Positions 39,722-52,130 of a stretch of 64,000 nt of DNA are shown here, in pieces; within the stretch, counting starts at the first letter, position 1; each line of letters begins with the position of its first letter. Position numbers and translations under genes: made by a program. The notes beneath the pieces are model-generated. The model was not told where the DNA came from, searched no databases, and was given only the letters and a program-made list of their open reading frames with translations. This DNA comes from Ilex aquifolium (lineage: Eukaryota > Streptophyta > Magnoliopsida > Aquifoliales > Aquifoliaceae). Location of the stretch: positions 18,551,844 through 18,615,843 of the forward strand of contig OX637402.1 in NCBI GenBank assembly GCA_951799425.1. Direction: 5' to 3'.

Positions 39722-41616
39722 ATGGCCGAACGAAAGGAAAAACAGCCAGTTTTTATCAAGGTTGAGCAGCTTCGCCCTGCAACTACTGGGCTTAACCTCA
39801 TTGTAAAGGTTGTGAATGCAAAGATGATATTGCAAAGAGGTCGTGCCGAAGGAACTCAAGGACGCCAAATGCGGCTTGCTGAATGTTTGGTTGGTGATGA
39901 GACTGCAATGATTGTGTTCACTGCTAGAAATGATCAAGGTATGTTTGTCCCTCCTTTTTTTTTTATAAATAAATATTGCTTTAAGCCAGGGATCACTGGT
40001 CCTTGACTTTTTTTTGGACCATGATGATGTTGCTATGCCTTTGTTAACGAATCTTCTGCGTTACATTGCATATGAGTGCCATTGCACAGTTTCTTTGTTG
40101 TCGAAATTTCTGTGGTGTAGAACTTGATATATATTATGTAGTCACCATTGCTAGTTGAGTTATTTTCACCTTAGCAGTAATTATATACCACCATGGGCCT
40201 AGCCTGGGTGGCTTCGAGTGGTCTCCAAGAGGTGCTCTCCCTCCTTCCTATCGTGGAATTAAATCCCCCAAGGCCAAACGGGAAAAAATAGTGATTGGTT
40301 GATTTTGAAGTAATCTATTTGACATCTATGTATATAGCAGGAAGGATACCATTTATATTATTGGTCTGCCATGAATGTTGTTGGGGTTTCCAACATTGTG
40401 GATATTGGGTGTTGCCAGGTAAGGTAAGATAACACCATTATGTTTTCCCTAGATTGTGGCCATACCCAAATATTTGGGTTATGGATGTTTTGTGAGAAAT
40501 GCCATGCATGGTTTGGGAGGAGAGATCTGTAATATCAATCAATGGCAACCTAGAAGGTAATTTGTGTTTGGTGCCGAATATTGTTCGTCCAACATATAGG
40601 CCATAGGTTGAACCTAAACAGGGCTGTGCACAGGCTTGAGGTTTTGGCCAGCATTAGTTTCTTCACTTGCTAGACCTCATATGTAGAAGGTGAACTAAGA
40701 AACGAATGAAAGCCAAGCTAAATGAAGAATTAATAGAGGCTTGCTAGATTATTTAAATAATATTACATTAGTTATGATTCTGGAGCAGTTTGAAGGTCTT
40801 GACTCTGGAGAATGGTAAAATAATGTAGTCCATAACTTTTTATATGTAAACCAATCTTTGGGAATGTTAAATAATGCAGTTCATAACTTTTATGGCAAAT
40901 GCTTTTGCTTACAAATCCTCAATCAAACTGGATTGCAAGCTTGCTTCCTCTTTGGACATGCTGGTCTGTGCAGTTGAGCAGCTTTAGTGTTTGGAATCTA
41001 AGTTTGCTCTACATGATTTCTTCTTATGTAGATTAAGCATCATTAAGTCATATTGGAAGTTTGCTGACTTTACGGTATTTTTCGAAGGTTATATTTGATT
41101 AATTAAGTGTAATGTTTCTTTTCTCGGAAATTTGTCATTACTATTTGAAAATGCCTAGTTATATTACTATCCTGAATGGATTAAATTTTTTTGAAGAATG
41201 AATCCTTTTTTGTTTGTCTTCTTTTTGTTCTTTTCCTATGTCGCAAGAAATTTGCTTTTCCTTCTGTAATTTTCTGAATCATGCAAGGTGTTATACTACA
41301 TCGGCAAGCATGATCTGAAATTTGCACTTTTTTTTTGTACAACGCTCCTTTGAATACACCACACACAGACACACTCTTTGCATTGGTTTTACAATTTGTT
41401 GCTTATGAAATTGTCTCATGTATAGTGGACTTGATGAAAGATGGTGCCACAGTAATCCTGCGCAACGCCAAAATCGACATGTTCAAGGGATCAATGAGGC
41501 TTGCAGTGGACAAGTGGGGCCTTATTGAAGTCACCGAGCCTGCCAATTTGTCTGTGAAGGAAGATAACAATCTGTCGCTGATTGAGTTTGAATTAGTGAA
41601 TATTGTCGAAGAGTGA
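39722..41616 (+). CDS. OB-fold nucleic-acid-binding protein, 135 aa
   Basis: A small single-domain OB-fold protein of the plant family represented by Arabidopsis At4g28440 and At1g23750, related to the single-strand DNA-binding SOSS-B subunits. Family knowledge suggests binding of single-stranded nucleic acid; the plant role is not settled. Two coding exons, 39722-39938 and 41426-41616, join at CAAG|GTATG and TATAG|TGGAC to give 408 nt. Recognised blocks: FIKVEQLRPATTGLNLIVKV near 10-30, ECLVGDETAMIVFTARNDQ at the end of exon 1, and VDLMKDGATVILRNAKIDMF at the start of exon 2. ATG at 39722 is the first in frame; the length is slightly below the family norm of about 140-150. A poly-adenylation signal AATAAA lies at 41969-41974. 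It is divergent from AOR. Confidence 0.92.
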
Positions 41617-41968
41617 CCTTTGAACAGGGTCAATAGAGGTAGTAGTAGTACAAGTAGTACCTCTCCTACCCAAAGAATAATGCTCACGCTTTCTGTTTCT
41701 TACAACAGAGTAGGCAGCTGTCTGAACTTGAGCATGGATGTTGAGCGGAGTAGCTTATGATGGAAAGGCACTTGCTGTTGGAATTTGTTGTGTGCTCGTT
41801 CCCGTGTTGTTTTGATCTTACTATTCTTTGACCTTACATAATTACTTCGCCAAAACTGCAAACTTCAATCGATAGTTTCTTTTTCTTTGAATATTAATTC
41901 CAATTAGTTCTCATGATCTCCATGGTGTATTGAAGCTTGGTCAGTTCTTAATATGTCTTTACTTTCTA

Positions 41969-41974
41969 AATAAA
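41969..41974 (+). promoter_or_regulatory. Possible polyadenylation signal of the OB-fold gene
   Basis: AATAAA, 353 bp after the stop codon. Earlier cryptic plant signals cannot be excluded. Confidence 0.35.
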
Positions 41975-41989
41975 GATATCTTACCCTGG

Positions 41990-43436
41990 CTTGCTGAGAA
42001 AATGTACGGAAATAATCTTGTCATGGGTTTATCTTAGCTATCCCTTCTGTGTGTGTGTGTGTGTGTGTCATAAAGGTGTACTTAATTGTTATTACTGGTT
42101 AGGTTGTTTCTCTTACATAGGGGTGCAACAATGAATGGCAGTCTACCTTGTCTGCAAAGATACTGAATATTACCATGTACCTAATATTGTCTAGGATCGT
42201 ACGGAAGACATGCTACATGAAGTAAGGTAACTTTCTCTCTGATTTTAACTGAACAAGAAATTCTAGTAGGCAGGTTTTGTTATTCCTATAATCTTTTTTA
42301 GATTGTTATTTGTCAAATTTGCTTTACATCACTCTTGAAACAACAAATCAGATGATGTCAATAGCTTTTTCTGCCTACATTTATTCATGTAAGGCCACAT
42401 AGTAAACAAGGCTTCATTGTTGGAGCTAAGAACTACAAATACTTGTTTCTGTCATGCTGTGTCAACTACTTCATATGCTATCATGTTTTTTTATTTATTT
42501 ATTGAAACGTGATGTTGGGTGGGATGGTGGGTTTTTTTCTGGCTGTGTGTAAGGTGGTGGTGGTGGTGGTGGTGGGGACAGTAGGACCATCCCTCACCCA
42601 CACCACATTTTTGAAACACACACACGACACATGTATGAATGCTCATTTTGATTGTCCTTCACTTGGTGGATGGTCATGATGCTGTGGTGGTGCATAATTG
42701 TTAGCCTGAAATCTCATGTGTTGGTGAAATGCTGTCAGTAGGAACTTTCACTCGTAAAATGTAGGGGTTTTTTATCTTTTATATTTTATTTTTATTTTTA
42801 TAGAAGTGCTTATCTCCTTGCACAAAATACGTCTTAACCAAGAATGCAACTCGAGCACGATAATTCTCGCCTCGATGGTACTTATTTATTCTTATACGTG
42901 GACAGACTCTTCTCGTGACTTACTAAGATAACAATATAGCAACCTTATCTCTCTTAAGTCTTAAATATACGAGCTACTTTTGCCCGTCTTCAATATATAT
43001 TAATAGTGGTATTGAGAGAAAACGATCACTTGAGATCTTCTGGTATATATCACAATTAAATTCCATGTGCAGTTGCTTCAGTAGACATAATTTCATGGCA
43101 GAAACAGGAAAAAAGGGCAAACCTAACTAGCAATGATATATTGCTGAGTTTCACTCTCATGACAATTTGATTGGAAGGTATAACTGATTCTTCGTCTTCT
43201 TCAAACATAACAATTTTCAGATCGGTCAATTTGTGTTTCTTATTTTGTGCAAAAGAACAACTCTAGTATGAGTTCACCATACTATGTGGGATCAAAACAA
43301 GGTATATTAGGTCCATAGTAGTGGTCTATATTCTGGGTAAAATGGATTGAACATAAATTATGGCACCGTCTTCAAAGAAGCAATAATCAGTGACTCGAGT
43401 AGTTGGAAACAAGTGCATTGTGGAAGTTATGTTTAA
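41990..43436. other. Intergenic DNA with short microsatellites
   Basis: (GT)n at 42051-42068 and (GGT)n at 42553-42573. No gene recognised. Confidence 0.5.
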
Positions 43437-43666
43437 ACCCCAAGGGGTAACTCAACTTGTTATGGGAAGTACAATAAAATCAGACGTTTTGAGTTTGAAT
43501 CCTGATAATTTCTTAAGATCAAATTATGAGAAATTTATCCTTCATGAATACCTTAGTGCCGGTGTAAATAGTCCATCTTTGACCGGATCATGGAGGGGAT
43601 TAGTTGAGATGCGTGTAAACTGGTTCGGATACTCCTGACCGTTAAACCCAAAAAAAAAAAAAAAAA
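43437..43666 (+). mobile_element. Full-length SINE with perfect 10-bp target duplication
   Basis: TTATGTTTAA at 43427-43436 is repeated exactly at 43667-43676, right after a poly-A tail (43650-43666). The 230-bp body begins ACCCCAAGGGGTAACTCAAC, which resembles a tRNA A box. GAGTTTGAATCCTG at 43491-43504 resembles the B box GGTTCGAATCC. Two 3'-part fragments of the same family lie at 14584-14720 and 21961-22103. Confidence 0.85.
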
Positions 43667-43889
43667 TTATGTTTAATATGTTTTAAAACGCATTCTATAA
43701 TAAAGATTCAAAACTTAACTTCACCAAGCTATGTGTGATGAGCCTGGATTTGATGTAAAACCTACAAAGCAGCAATTAAATTGCAAGAAATTTGGCTACA
43801 TGTCTTACTCAGTGCTTACAATAAGTGACAGCAGAAAACCAACATCATAACTTGTGTGGTTGGGAATAGGCTACCGCCGTATCTCTATC

Positions 43890-44112
43890 TAATAGAGATA
43901 ATGATTAATTCAATTTCTCTGATCTCTTATCTCTTATCCCATATCTTGGATAGCAACAGATCTCTTATCCCATATCTTAGATAACAATAGATCTCTTCAA
44001 ACCTTATCAAATAATTTGTATCAATCTTACTGTAACAAGTTCTCTATAAATACTTGTACTTCTACATGAATGATATATATAAAAACATTCTTTAAGTTTT
44101 GTTATTCCTTTA
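43890..44112 (+). repeat. 5' LTR of the copia element
   Basis: 223 bp, beginning TAATAGAGATAATG and ending TATTCCTTTA directly before the primer-binding site. Internally repeats TCTCTTATCCCATATCTT and includes CTATAAATACTTGT, a likely TATA box, near 44044. Confidence 0.92.
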
Positions 44113-44124
44113 TGGTATCAGAGC
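44113..44124 (+). other. Primer-binding site of the copia element
   Basis: TGGTATCAGAGC is the usual plant copia site complementary to initiator methionine tRNA. It abuts the LTR with no spacer. Confidence 0.9.
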
Positions 44125-44165
44125 AATAATCCTACCCTTTTCTTTAATATTCCATCTTCTTCAAC

Positions 44166-47100
44166 ATGAGCAGCTCTTCCACAGATGCTGAAAATACAAC
44201 AAGGCAGCAACCTTCGGCTGTCCATCCCACCTTTCCTATGCCAAATGCTCACACAGCCATTCTTGCTACAAAACTCACAGAAACCAACTAGCCCATATGG
44301 GTTTCACAAATTATGCCGCATCTCCGCGGTCACCAGCTTCTCGGCTATGTTGATGGCACCATCCAGTGTCCTCCCGAGACTATAACATTTGGTTCAACTA
44401 CTAGTGTCAACTCGGAATACATTGCATGGGAACGCCAGGATCAGCTCCTTTTGGGCTGGCTCATCTCTTCCTTAACTGAAGAGGTCCATGCTCAAATTAT
44501 TGGGCTCAATACATCCCATGCCGTATGGGCTGCCCTAGCGGCTTCATACGCCGCTCACTCTCGCGCGCGGATTCTTCAACTTCGCATGGAGTTACAAGCC
44601 CTCAAAAAGGGACTAGACTCAATTCATAAGTACTTTTATCGAGCAAAACACATTGCTCACCAACTTGCCTCTGCGGAACGCCCTGTTTCGAATGACGATC
44701 TCATACTCTATATCCTTGGGGGCCTACCCTCTGAGTATGGGCCATTTCGCACCACAATCGCCACTCGCACCGAGTCTCTTTCACTTGCTAACCTTCTCGG
44801 CCATCTTATGTCTGAAGAATTTCGTATTTCTCATGATGCTGCTTCCACTGACCTCAATCCCACTGCCAACATTGCACAGCGCAACCATCCCACATCCTCT
44901 CCTCCGCCTCCCAAACACTACCAGCAGAATCGAGGTCGCGGGCGACATTCGTATCGTGGAGGTCGTGGTCGTGGTCGCCAATTCAGCAACAACAATTTCT
45001 CCAATTCAGCAGCCACAACCTTCAACGGTTCACCTTCACCCTCCAAACCAATCTGCCAGGTCTGCAACCGTATAGGCCATGTCGCACTTCAATGTCACAA
45101 CCGATATAATGAGGCTTTTCAATACACATCCATACCAGCAAGTTCAATTCCATCTGCACAGGCCTATAATGTCTCTCACCCATCACCTAGCTCGGATCAT
45201 TGGTACCCAGATAGTGGCGCCACCCATCACCTCACGTCGGATCTCTCCAATTTAAATGTCTCAACTGAATATCATGGAAATGATACCGTCAGAGTGGGTA
45301 ATGGAACAGGTTTGAAAATTCATAATCTCGGTACCTCTTCCCTATCCCACAACAACTCCTCTTTTGTCTTAAATGACATTCTTCATGTTCCAAGCATTCA
45401 ACGAAATCTTCTTTCCGTTCATAAGTTTGCCAAGGATAATCAGTGCTGGTTTGAATTTCATTCCTCTCATTTTTGTGTTAAGGACAATACCACGGGGAGG
45501 ATTTTACTCCAAGGCCCGAGCACTGACGGTCTCTACAAGCTTCAAATCAATAAGGCTACCAATAAGGTTGCCCTCCTTCATGATGCACATGATCGTTGGC
45601 ACCAACGACTCGGCCATCCAGCTCTTCGAACAGTTCGACATATCTTGAAGCACCTTGATGAACCATTCAGCCCCAGTCCAGCTAAAATGATCTGTGATGC
45701 TTGCCAAAAAGGAAAGAGCCATGCCTTCCCATTTCCAAATTCGTCAACTCCGGTTATGGAACCCTTGCACATTATTTACTCCGATGTTTGGGGTCCAGCC
45801 CCTGTGCAATCCTTCCTTGGGCATCGTTACTATGTTCATTTTGTCGATGCCTTTAGCAAATATACATGGCTGTTTCCTTTATCTAACAAAAGTGATGTAT
45901 TGCCTTGCTTCATCAAATTTCGGTCTTTAGTAGAAAATTTATTTTCCCGCAAGATAAAGTTTTTACATAGTGATTGGGGTGGTGAATACCGTTCGGTATC
46001 TTCTTATCTTGCCCATCAGGGCATTGGGCATCGGGTCTCCTGTCCGCACACTCATCAACAAAATGGAACGGCTGAACGCAAACACCGCCATATTGTCGAA
46101 ACAGGATTAGCTTTATTGGCTCAGGCTTCCCTTCCATTCTTATTTTGGAATTTTGCATTTGAAACAGCGACATATCTTATTAATCGCCTCCTAAATCCGG
46201 TGCTTAATAATGATACTCCGCTATTCAAATTATTCAAACAGACACCGAACTATCAATTTCTAAAGGTTTTCGGTTGTGCGTGTTATCCATGTTTGCGCCC
46301 TTACCGTCACCACAAATTTGAATACCGTTCAACCCAATGTGTGTTCCTTGGCTATAGCTCTTCCCATCATGGTTATCGCTGCTTCGATCCAGCCCTTCGA
46401 AAAATTTACGTCTCACGTAATGTCATTTTTAATGAAGCTTTGTTCCCTTTTGCAGATCAACAACCAGCTCTCTCCACTCCGCCTTCATTGCCTATCTCTA
46501 CTATACTCCCCTCTCCGCCTCTTGTTCCAACATTTACTCCTGCTATTACTGCCCAACCACGCTGTCCAGCACCTAGCATCACTGATTCCACCTCTATGGC
46601 CCAACCTGATCCCGTTCAACCTGTCCTTCAACAAACCTCTACTGCCCCGGTGCCAATACACTCAAATCCCACACCTACAGAACCCGTCCATTCTAAACCA
46701 CCTAGTAACACCCATTCAATGGTCACTCGATCTCACGACGGTACTCGTCGCCCCAAAATCATAAACTTTACATCTAAATACCCATTACCTCAATGTTACC
46801 TCAGCCAATCCCCATCTGAAATCATTCCATCTGGAGTCACTGCTGCCTCTCGCATTCCCGTCTGGCGCACTGCCATGACAGACGAACTCAATGCGTTGAT
46901 TAAAAATGGCACTTGGACACTTGAACCTCCTCAACCCCATCATAATGTTATCGGCTGCAAATGGATATTTCGAATTAAACGAAAAGCCGATGGAACAATT
47001 GAGTGCTACAAAGCACGCCTTGTCGCCAAAGGCTTTCATCAACAAGAGGGCATTGACTACACCGCAACGTTTAGTCCCGTCATTAAACCAGTCACCATAC

Positions 47101-48385
47101 GGACTGTTTAAGCATTGCCACCTGCCGCGGTTGGCCAATCCGGCAACTAGATGTCAACAATGCATTCTTACATGGCACTCTCAATGAGGTCGTCTATATG
47201 ACGCAACCTCCGGGTTTCGTTGATCCTTAATTTCCCAATCATATATGCCAGCTTTGGAAATCCTTATATGGGCTCAAGCAAGCACCCCGTGCTTGGTTCG
47301 CCCGGCTCAGTAATTTTCTCCTTGGTCAAGGCTTCACCTCCTCCCAAACAGACACTTCTCTGTTTATTCGTCTTGCCTCCAACTCCGTGATTTATGTGTT
47401 GGTTTATGTTGATGACTTACTTATCACAGGAAGCTCCTCCACATCCATTCATTCTCTCATCACTCAACTCAGCAAGGAATTTTCTATAAAAGATCTTGGT
47501 CCACTTGGCTTCTTTCTTGGCATCGAAGTTCTACGTACTTCCACAGGCCTTCTTCTCAGCCAACAACAGTACATTGTGGACCTCTTAAAACGATGTACCA
47601 TGGATGGAGCGAAACCTCTGTCCAATCCGTTTTCTCCTTCTACGAAACTTCGGCATAATGACAGTGATCCTTTTGAGGATCCCACTCTTTATCGAAGTAT
47701 CGTTGGTGCACTTCAATATGTCACCATCACAAGGCCAGACCTCTCCGACGCAGTTAATAAAGTTTGTCAATACATGCACCAACCGACTGTTTTACACTGG
47801 ACATCCGTCAAGCGAATTTTGGGATATCTCAAAGGAAGCATCAACTTATGTCTTCCTATCAACCGCTCTCCATCCTTCACTCTTTCAGCCTTCTCAGATG
47901 CTGACTGGGCTGGGTGTCTTGATGATAGAAAATCAACAAGTGGATATGCCATCTTTCTTGGCAAAAACCTTATCTCTTGGTCCTCTAGAAAACAACGGGT
48001 TGTAGCCCGTTCAAGCACCGAAGCTGAATATCGCGCCCTTGCCAATGCCACTGCCGAGTTGCTTTGGATTCAGTCCCTTCTCAAAGAACTCCACCTTTCT
48101 TCGGTTCACCGCCCGATCTTATGGTGTGACAATATTGGTGCAACCTATCTCACAGCCAATCCGATCTTCCATAATCGCATGAAGCATATAGAAATTGCAT
48201 TCCATTTCGTGCGTGACTATGTGGCTGCAGGTAATCTTGATGTGCGATACATTTCAACAAAGGATCAAATTGCCGACATTCTCACAAAACCTATCTCCAC
48301 ACCACGCTTTCAGGTGCTCCGGGACAAGCTCAGCCTCCTCAGCCGGCCGCTTCACTTGCGGGGGCGTAATAGAGATAATGATTAA
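44166..48385 (+). pseudogene. Copia gag-pol polyprotein gene, broken in three places
   Basis: Retrotransposon polyprotein for particle formation and reverse transcription. From the first ATG at 44166 the frame meets TAG at 44289-44291, then is open from 44292 to TAA at 47109-47111. A one-base loss just before shifts the frame, and TAA at 47228-47230 follows in the new frame before it reopens to 48385. Domains seen: Gag; zinc knuckle CQVCNRIGHVALQC near 45055; protease WYPDSGATHH near 45200; integrase with HQRLGH near 45600 and the acidic triad in DVWGP, HSDWGGEY and GTAERKH; reverse transcriptase with YVDD at 47405-47416; RNase H with SDADWAG and STEAEYRAL. The last codons run into the 3' LTR. 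Confidence 0.93.
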
Positions 48386-48582
48386 TTCAACTTCTCTTAT
48401 CTCTTATCCCATATCTTGGATAGCAACAGATCTCTTATCCCATATCTTAGATAACAATAGATCTCTTCAAACCTTATCAAATAATCTGTATCAATCTTAC
48501 TGTAACAAGTTCTCTATAAATACTTGTACTTCTACATGAATGATATATATAAAAACATTCTTTAAGTTTTGTTATTCCTTTA
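48367..48582 (+). repeat. 3' LTR of the copia element
   Basis: 216 bp, same termini as the 5' copy. It lacks 7 bp present in the 5' LTR near 43925 and differs at two other bases. A G-rich stretch (GCGGGGGCG) directly precedes it where the polypurine tract belongs. Confidence 0.92.
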
Positions 48583-48587
48583 CTATC

Positions 48588-49619
48588 AATCTTAATCATT
48601 GATTTGAAATTAGATAATTTGAAATCATTGATTAAAAAACTAATAAAGTAATAAACATAAAAACTTTATACGTGTCACCGTTTTATTGAATGAAAAATGA
48701 AAGTACGATACCCAAAAATAGTATTACGATACTGGGTAGCTGGATCATAATTGGAAAGTTTCCCACTTTGAAATTGGATTTGTGTTTGTCCTTTATAAAG
48801 AAAATGACTCAATAGGTGGAATTCACATGGACGATTACTTGTCTGAATTATTTGAAAAATGAATATATATAATCTCTCCTTCGACAGAACAACTTAGATT
48901 TATAAGAGATTTTCAAAGGAAAACATTATCAACCTGCCACGTAATTGACTTTGTTTTGTATTATGCATAAGATTCTCACTTGTTACTTCAAATTCAAATT
49001 TACCATTGATTTTTTTATTTGTTTAATGTTGTGAATTTGTCAAGAACTTGACAAGAGTCAAAGGCAGCAGATCTAGTCGATCTGTATTTTGTATTTATAT
49101 ATGATTTTCACTGGACAAATCTAGATCGAAGGAAGCTGACAACTCAATTGTCATATTGGTTACGTAACTAGAAAAATTCTTATAATCACATGTTTCTAGA
49201 GAGATCATCTAGAAAACGAGTCGTTTTGAATAATTTAGACAAAAAGTTGACATAGATGTTATGGGTAGGATTTTGTTTTTTCCCGAATTTTGTTTACATC
49301 TTAGAACTACGAATTTATCCATCTTCCATAAAAGAGTCGAATGAAACTACAGTTTCATGTTCGATTTTGAATTAGAGACGTTAAAAATGATGAATTGATG
49401 TCGACTATAACCCCTAACCTTCCAAGCTAACGATGCATTTTCGATTCCCGCTACCCACTTTACAATCTCTAAATTATATATACTTTATTTATATAAAATG
49501 ATAGTATTTTTATATACTATTTTGTATAGTATATACTATAATTCGATTAAGAACATATACTTGTTGTTCACACATACTTGTAAATGTATCGAACGATTAC
49601 TTTCCGATACTGGGTGGGA
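48588..49619. other. AT-rich intergenic DNA, nothing recognised
   Basis: No coding pattern or delimitable repeat. Confidence 0.5.
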
Positions 49620-49628
49620 AAAAATTAT

Positions 49629-49810
49629 GAGTAATGCTACAAAACTCAAATGAAATCCAAAAAGTTGTAACTCAAATGCATATTATCTCTTGGATGAGTA
49701 GATCTCATTAATTTTTTCAGTGAGACCTACTAATCTCACACTCATCCAATGGATGATATTCATTTGGGTTACAATTTTTTGGGTTTCATTTGGGTTATGT
49801 AGCATTTTTC
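49629..49810. mobile_element. Mutator-type MITE with 9-bp duplication AAAAATTAT
   Basis: AAAAATTAT at 49620-49628 and 49811-49819 flanks inverted ends GAGTAATGCTAC and, from the right, GAAAAATGCTAC. The arms carry ACTCAAATGAAATCCAAAAA and its counterpart, about 70 bp each. Same family as 17890-18044; a decayed third copy is likely near 50216-50350. Confidence 0.85.
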
Positions 49811-49819
49811 AAAAATTAT

Positions 49820-50368
49820 TTTAAATAATTAAAGGATGAGATTACGATAAAATGGTTTATCTTCGGATCAACTGAGATCGCTCCTAATTTATTTTATTAG
49901 TCAGTTAATGTTTTGACATTGCAGCTTGATCTTATAACCTTCTTAAATTTACCCTTATCTTTTGGCAACTTTCGCCACAACATCGAATTCCGTAACATCG
50001 TGGTTGCAATATGATCCTTGTCTGGTATCCATCCACTAACTTACATTAGCCCATAAATGGGAATCTTAAAGCACAGCTGTATTAGTCCACTGGGTGATTC
50101 CAAGGGTTCTTGGGAGCCAAAAAACAAGCTTCTTTATGCATAAAAATTAGACAAACAAACTCAAAGAATAATCAGAACATGGATCTCCTCTTCGCTCACC
50201 ACACACACATACTCACGAATGATGCTAGAGATCTCAAATCTCTCAAATCAATAAAGATTATTGCATCAGTGCGTCTCGTTAAAAAAAATTGACGGGACCT
50301 ATTCCTCCAATGGTCCCTGCTTATTTGGAATCCCAAATTTAGGATTCAAAATATTTTCGCACTCGAAT
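49820..50368. other. AT-rich intergenic DNA with a decayed MITE
   Basis: 50216-50350 contains GATGCTAGAGATCTCAAAT and CCCAAATTTAGGATTC, echoing the arms of the preceding MITE family. Otherwise nothing recognised. Confidence 0.4.
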
Positions 50369-50632
50369 CTACGGGTGTTAATCGAGACGAGCTATTCGGG
50401 TTCGGTTCAGATAAGATTCGGCTCGAGCTCAACTCATTTAGAAAAATAAGCCTAAAAGGCTAGACTGATTCTCGCAAAGTTCAGCTCGTTTATATGTAAA
50501 ATAATCGAGTTATTCAGGCTCGACTCGAGTTCTAAACAATTCGAGCTTGAACAACTTTTTAGATTTGTTTAAAAAAACGAGTTCTACCAACTCGGACTCA
50601 GATTTACAAAATTTGGCTCGATTAACATCCCT
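50369..50632. mobile_element. hAT-type MITE rich in GCTCG motifs
   Basis: Flanked by ACTCGAAT (50361-50368) and ACTCAAAT (50633-50640), an 8-bp duplication with one mismatch. The ends read ACGGGTGTTAATCGAG (left, after CT) and AGGGATGTTAATCGAG (right, complement). Alignable to the copy at 10296-10600. Confidence 0.7.
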
Positions 50633-50640
50633 ACTCAAAT

Positions 50641-51209
50641 TAGGGTATCGGACCCTTGGTGAATTTTTCTTAGAACACACAAAGTAATGGGTGGATACTC
50701 CTTGTTTTCTCCGCATGGTTTACAGACATGGGAACTGTGGGCCAGTGGCAAAAGAAGTGTTTTATTTTCCACCCATACGAAAATTGTCTTATGGTTTATT
50801 AGATTCTCTAGAGACAATGTGAATGCAATGATGAAATCCATTTTATTGTTTAGGTTACTCTTGGTAGAGAGAGGCAGAGACATATTTAATTTGGAGCAAA
50901 TTACACTTAGACCCCTTAAATTATACCCCTCGTTTTATATTGCGCCTTAGACTATCCACTTTCTCATTTGAATTATTGGTTTGAATTTCTCATTGCCCCA
51001 GTCATTAACTTCTATCTAAGTTTTTTTTACTATAAATCAGGGTAAAAATAAAATTTTACAAAGATAAAAAGAGAAAGATCACATCTCTTAAGATTGTGAG
51101 ATCCTACTTTTTTCATGATTTGAAGTAAAAAAATTGGACATAAGTCCATGATTGGGACATTGTGAAACTCAAACACACAATTTTAAGTTCGTGAAAAAAT
51201 AAATAGTTT
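50641..51209. other. AT-rich intergenic DNA, part of an old element
   Basis: AAATTACACTTAGACCCCTT near 50899 resembles one arm of the MITE at 15773-16113, but no partner arm was found. No gene. Confidence 0.4.
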
Positions 51210-51572
51210 AATGCTCCATTTGGTAGGAATGATGGAAAGTAGGAAGGACGCACTTTCTATTCTTCAAGGAAGGAAAATAGGAATGATACAATTTTCTTCC
51301 TTTGTGTTTGGTTGGATGGATGGAAAATAAAAATGATTAAATTTTTTTTTTTTTTTTGTGCTGGCTAAGATTAGGGGTGACAATCGATTCGTGTCGTGTC
51401 AGATTCGTGTTGAGTCATTACGGGTTTGTGTCGAATATTAGTCAAACCTAACTCAACTCATTTAACTAATTGTATCGTGTCGAGTTGCGAGTTTACCTAT
51501 TTACCTATATATATATACATATTTTATCATTGTGTTTTTATATGAAATTAATGTATATATAATATATGTATA

Positions 51573-52130
51573 CTAGTTATTGCATGTGCCTGAAGGCACA
51601 GTGTAATAAAAAATGATAAACAATAAACATATTTGTATTCATATCCAAAATCAAATCACAAACATAGAGAAAAAATAAATGAATTTAAGCATCGATTTGT
51701 AGTGGGGGTGAGAAGTGGTGGGCGGCAGTGGTGGTGGTAGGAGACGGTGATGGTTATGGTAAGTGGCAATGACCGTGGTGGTGGCGGCGAGGGCAGCGGC
51801 GGCGACGACAGTGGTGATGGCGGCGGTGGCGGCGACGGTGGTGGTGGTGGTGGTGGGGGCGACGACGACGGTGGCGGCGGTGGTGACGGTGGCGGTGGCG
51901 GTGGCGGCAGTGGCGGCGGTGGGGGTAGGAGTGGTAGAGGTAGTGGTAGGACGGTTTCAAATACTATTATTTTTTTTAAAGTACTTATGAGAAAGAATTT
52001 CTAAAAGTATTTTTTAAAAATCAATCCAAACACATCCTTAGGGACCTATTTTTCTTATTAAATTTAGGGTGTTAATATTAACCGTTAGATTAACTTTAAA
52101 ATAAAATTTAAAACGATCTCAACCGCAATT
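51573..52130 (-). mobile_element. Helitron fragment with intact 3' terminus, GGT-rich
   Basis: On the minus strand the end reads a perfect hairpin TGTGCC-TTCA-GGCACA (51600-51585), eight bases, then CTAG (51576-51573) followed by T. This is a textbook Helitron 3' end. Homology with 7290-9795 stops at GCGGTTGAG near 52125, so the 5' end is lost. Confidence 0.6.
51699..51955 (+). repeat. GGT/GGC/GAC low-complexity tract
   Basis: Imperfect trinucleotide repeats, the complement of the CAC-rich tract at 7530-9676, in the same relative position of a related element. Gly- or Ala/Val-rich frames here are artefacts. Confidence 0.85.

Larger units (their letters stand above)
43890..48582 (+). mobile_element. 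Complete Ty1/copia LTR retrotransposon, coding region disabled
   Basis: Two nearly identical LTRs (43890-44112 and 48367-48582) bracket a gag-pol region in the copia order: protease, integrase, reverse transcriptase, RNase H. CTATC at 43885-43889 is repeated at 48583-48587 as the 5-bp target duplication. The LTRs differ by two substitutions and a 7-bp indel, so the insertion is recent. The LTR termini are TA...TA. The element is intact in structure but cannot make a full polyprotein. Confidence 0.95.

Noticed and set aside
51747..52004. Glycine-rich open frame resembling a glycine-rich protein
   Set aside because: Pure GGT/GGC low complexity, open in several frames, inside a Helitron fragment.
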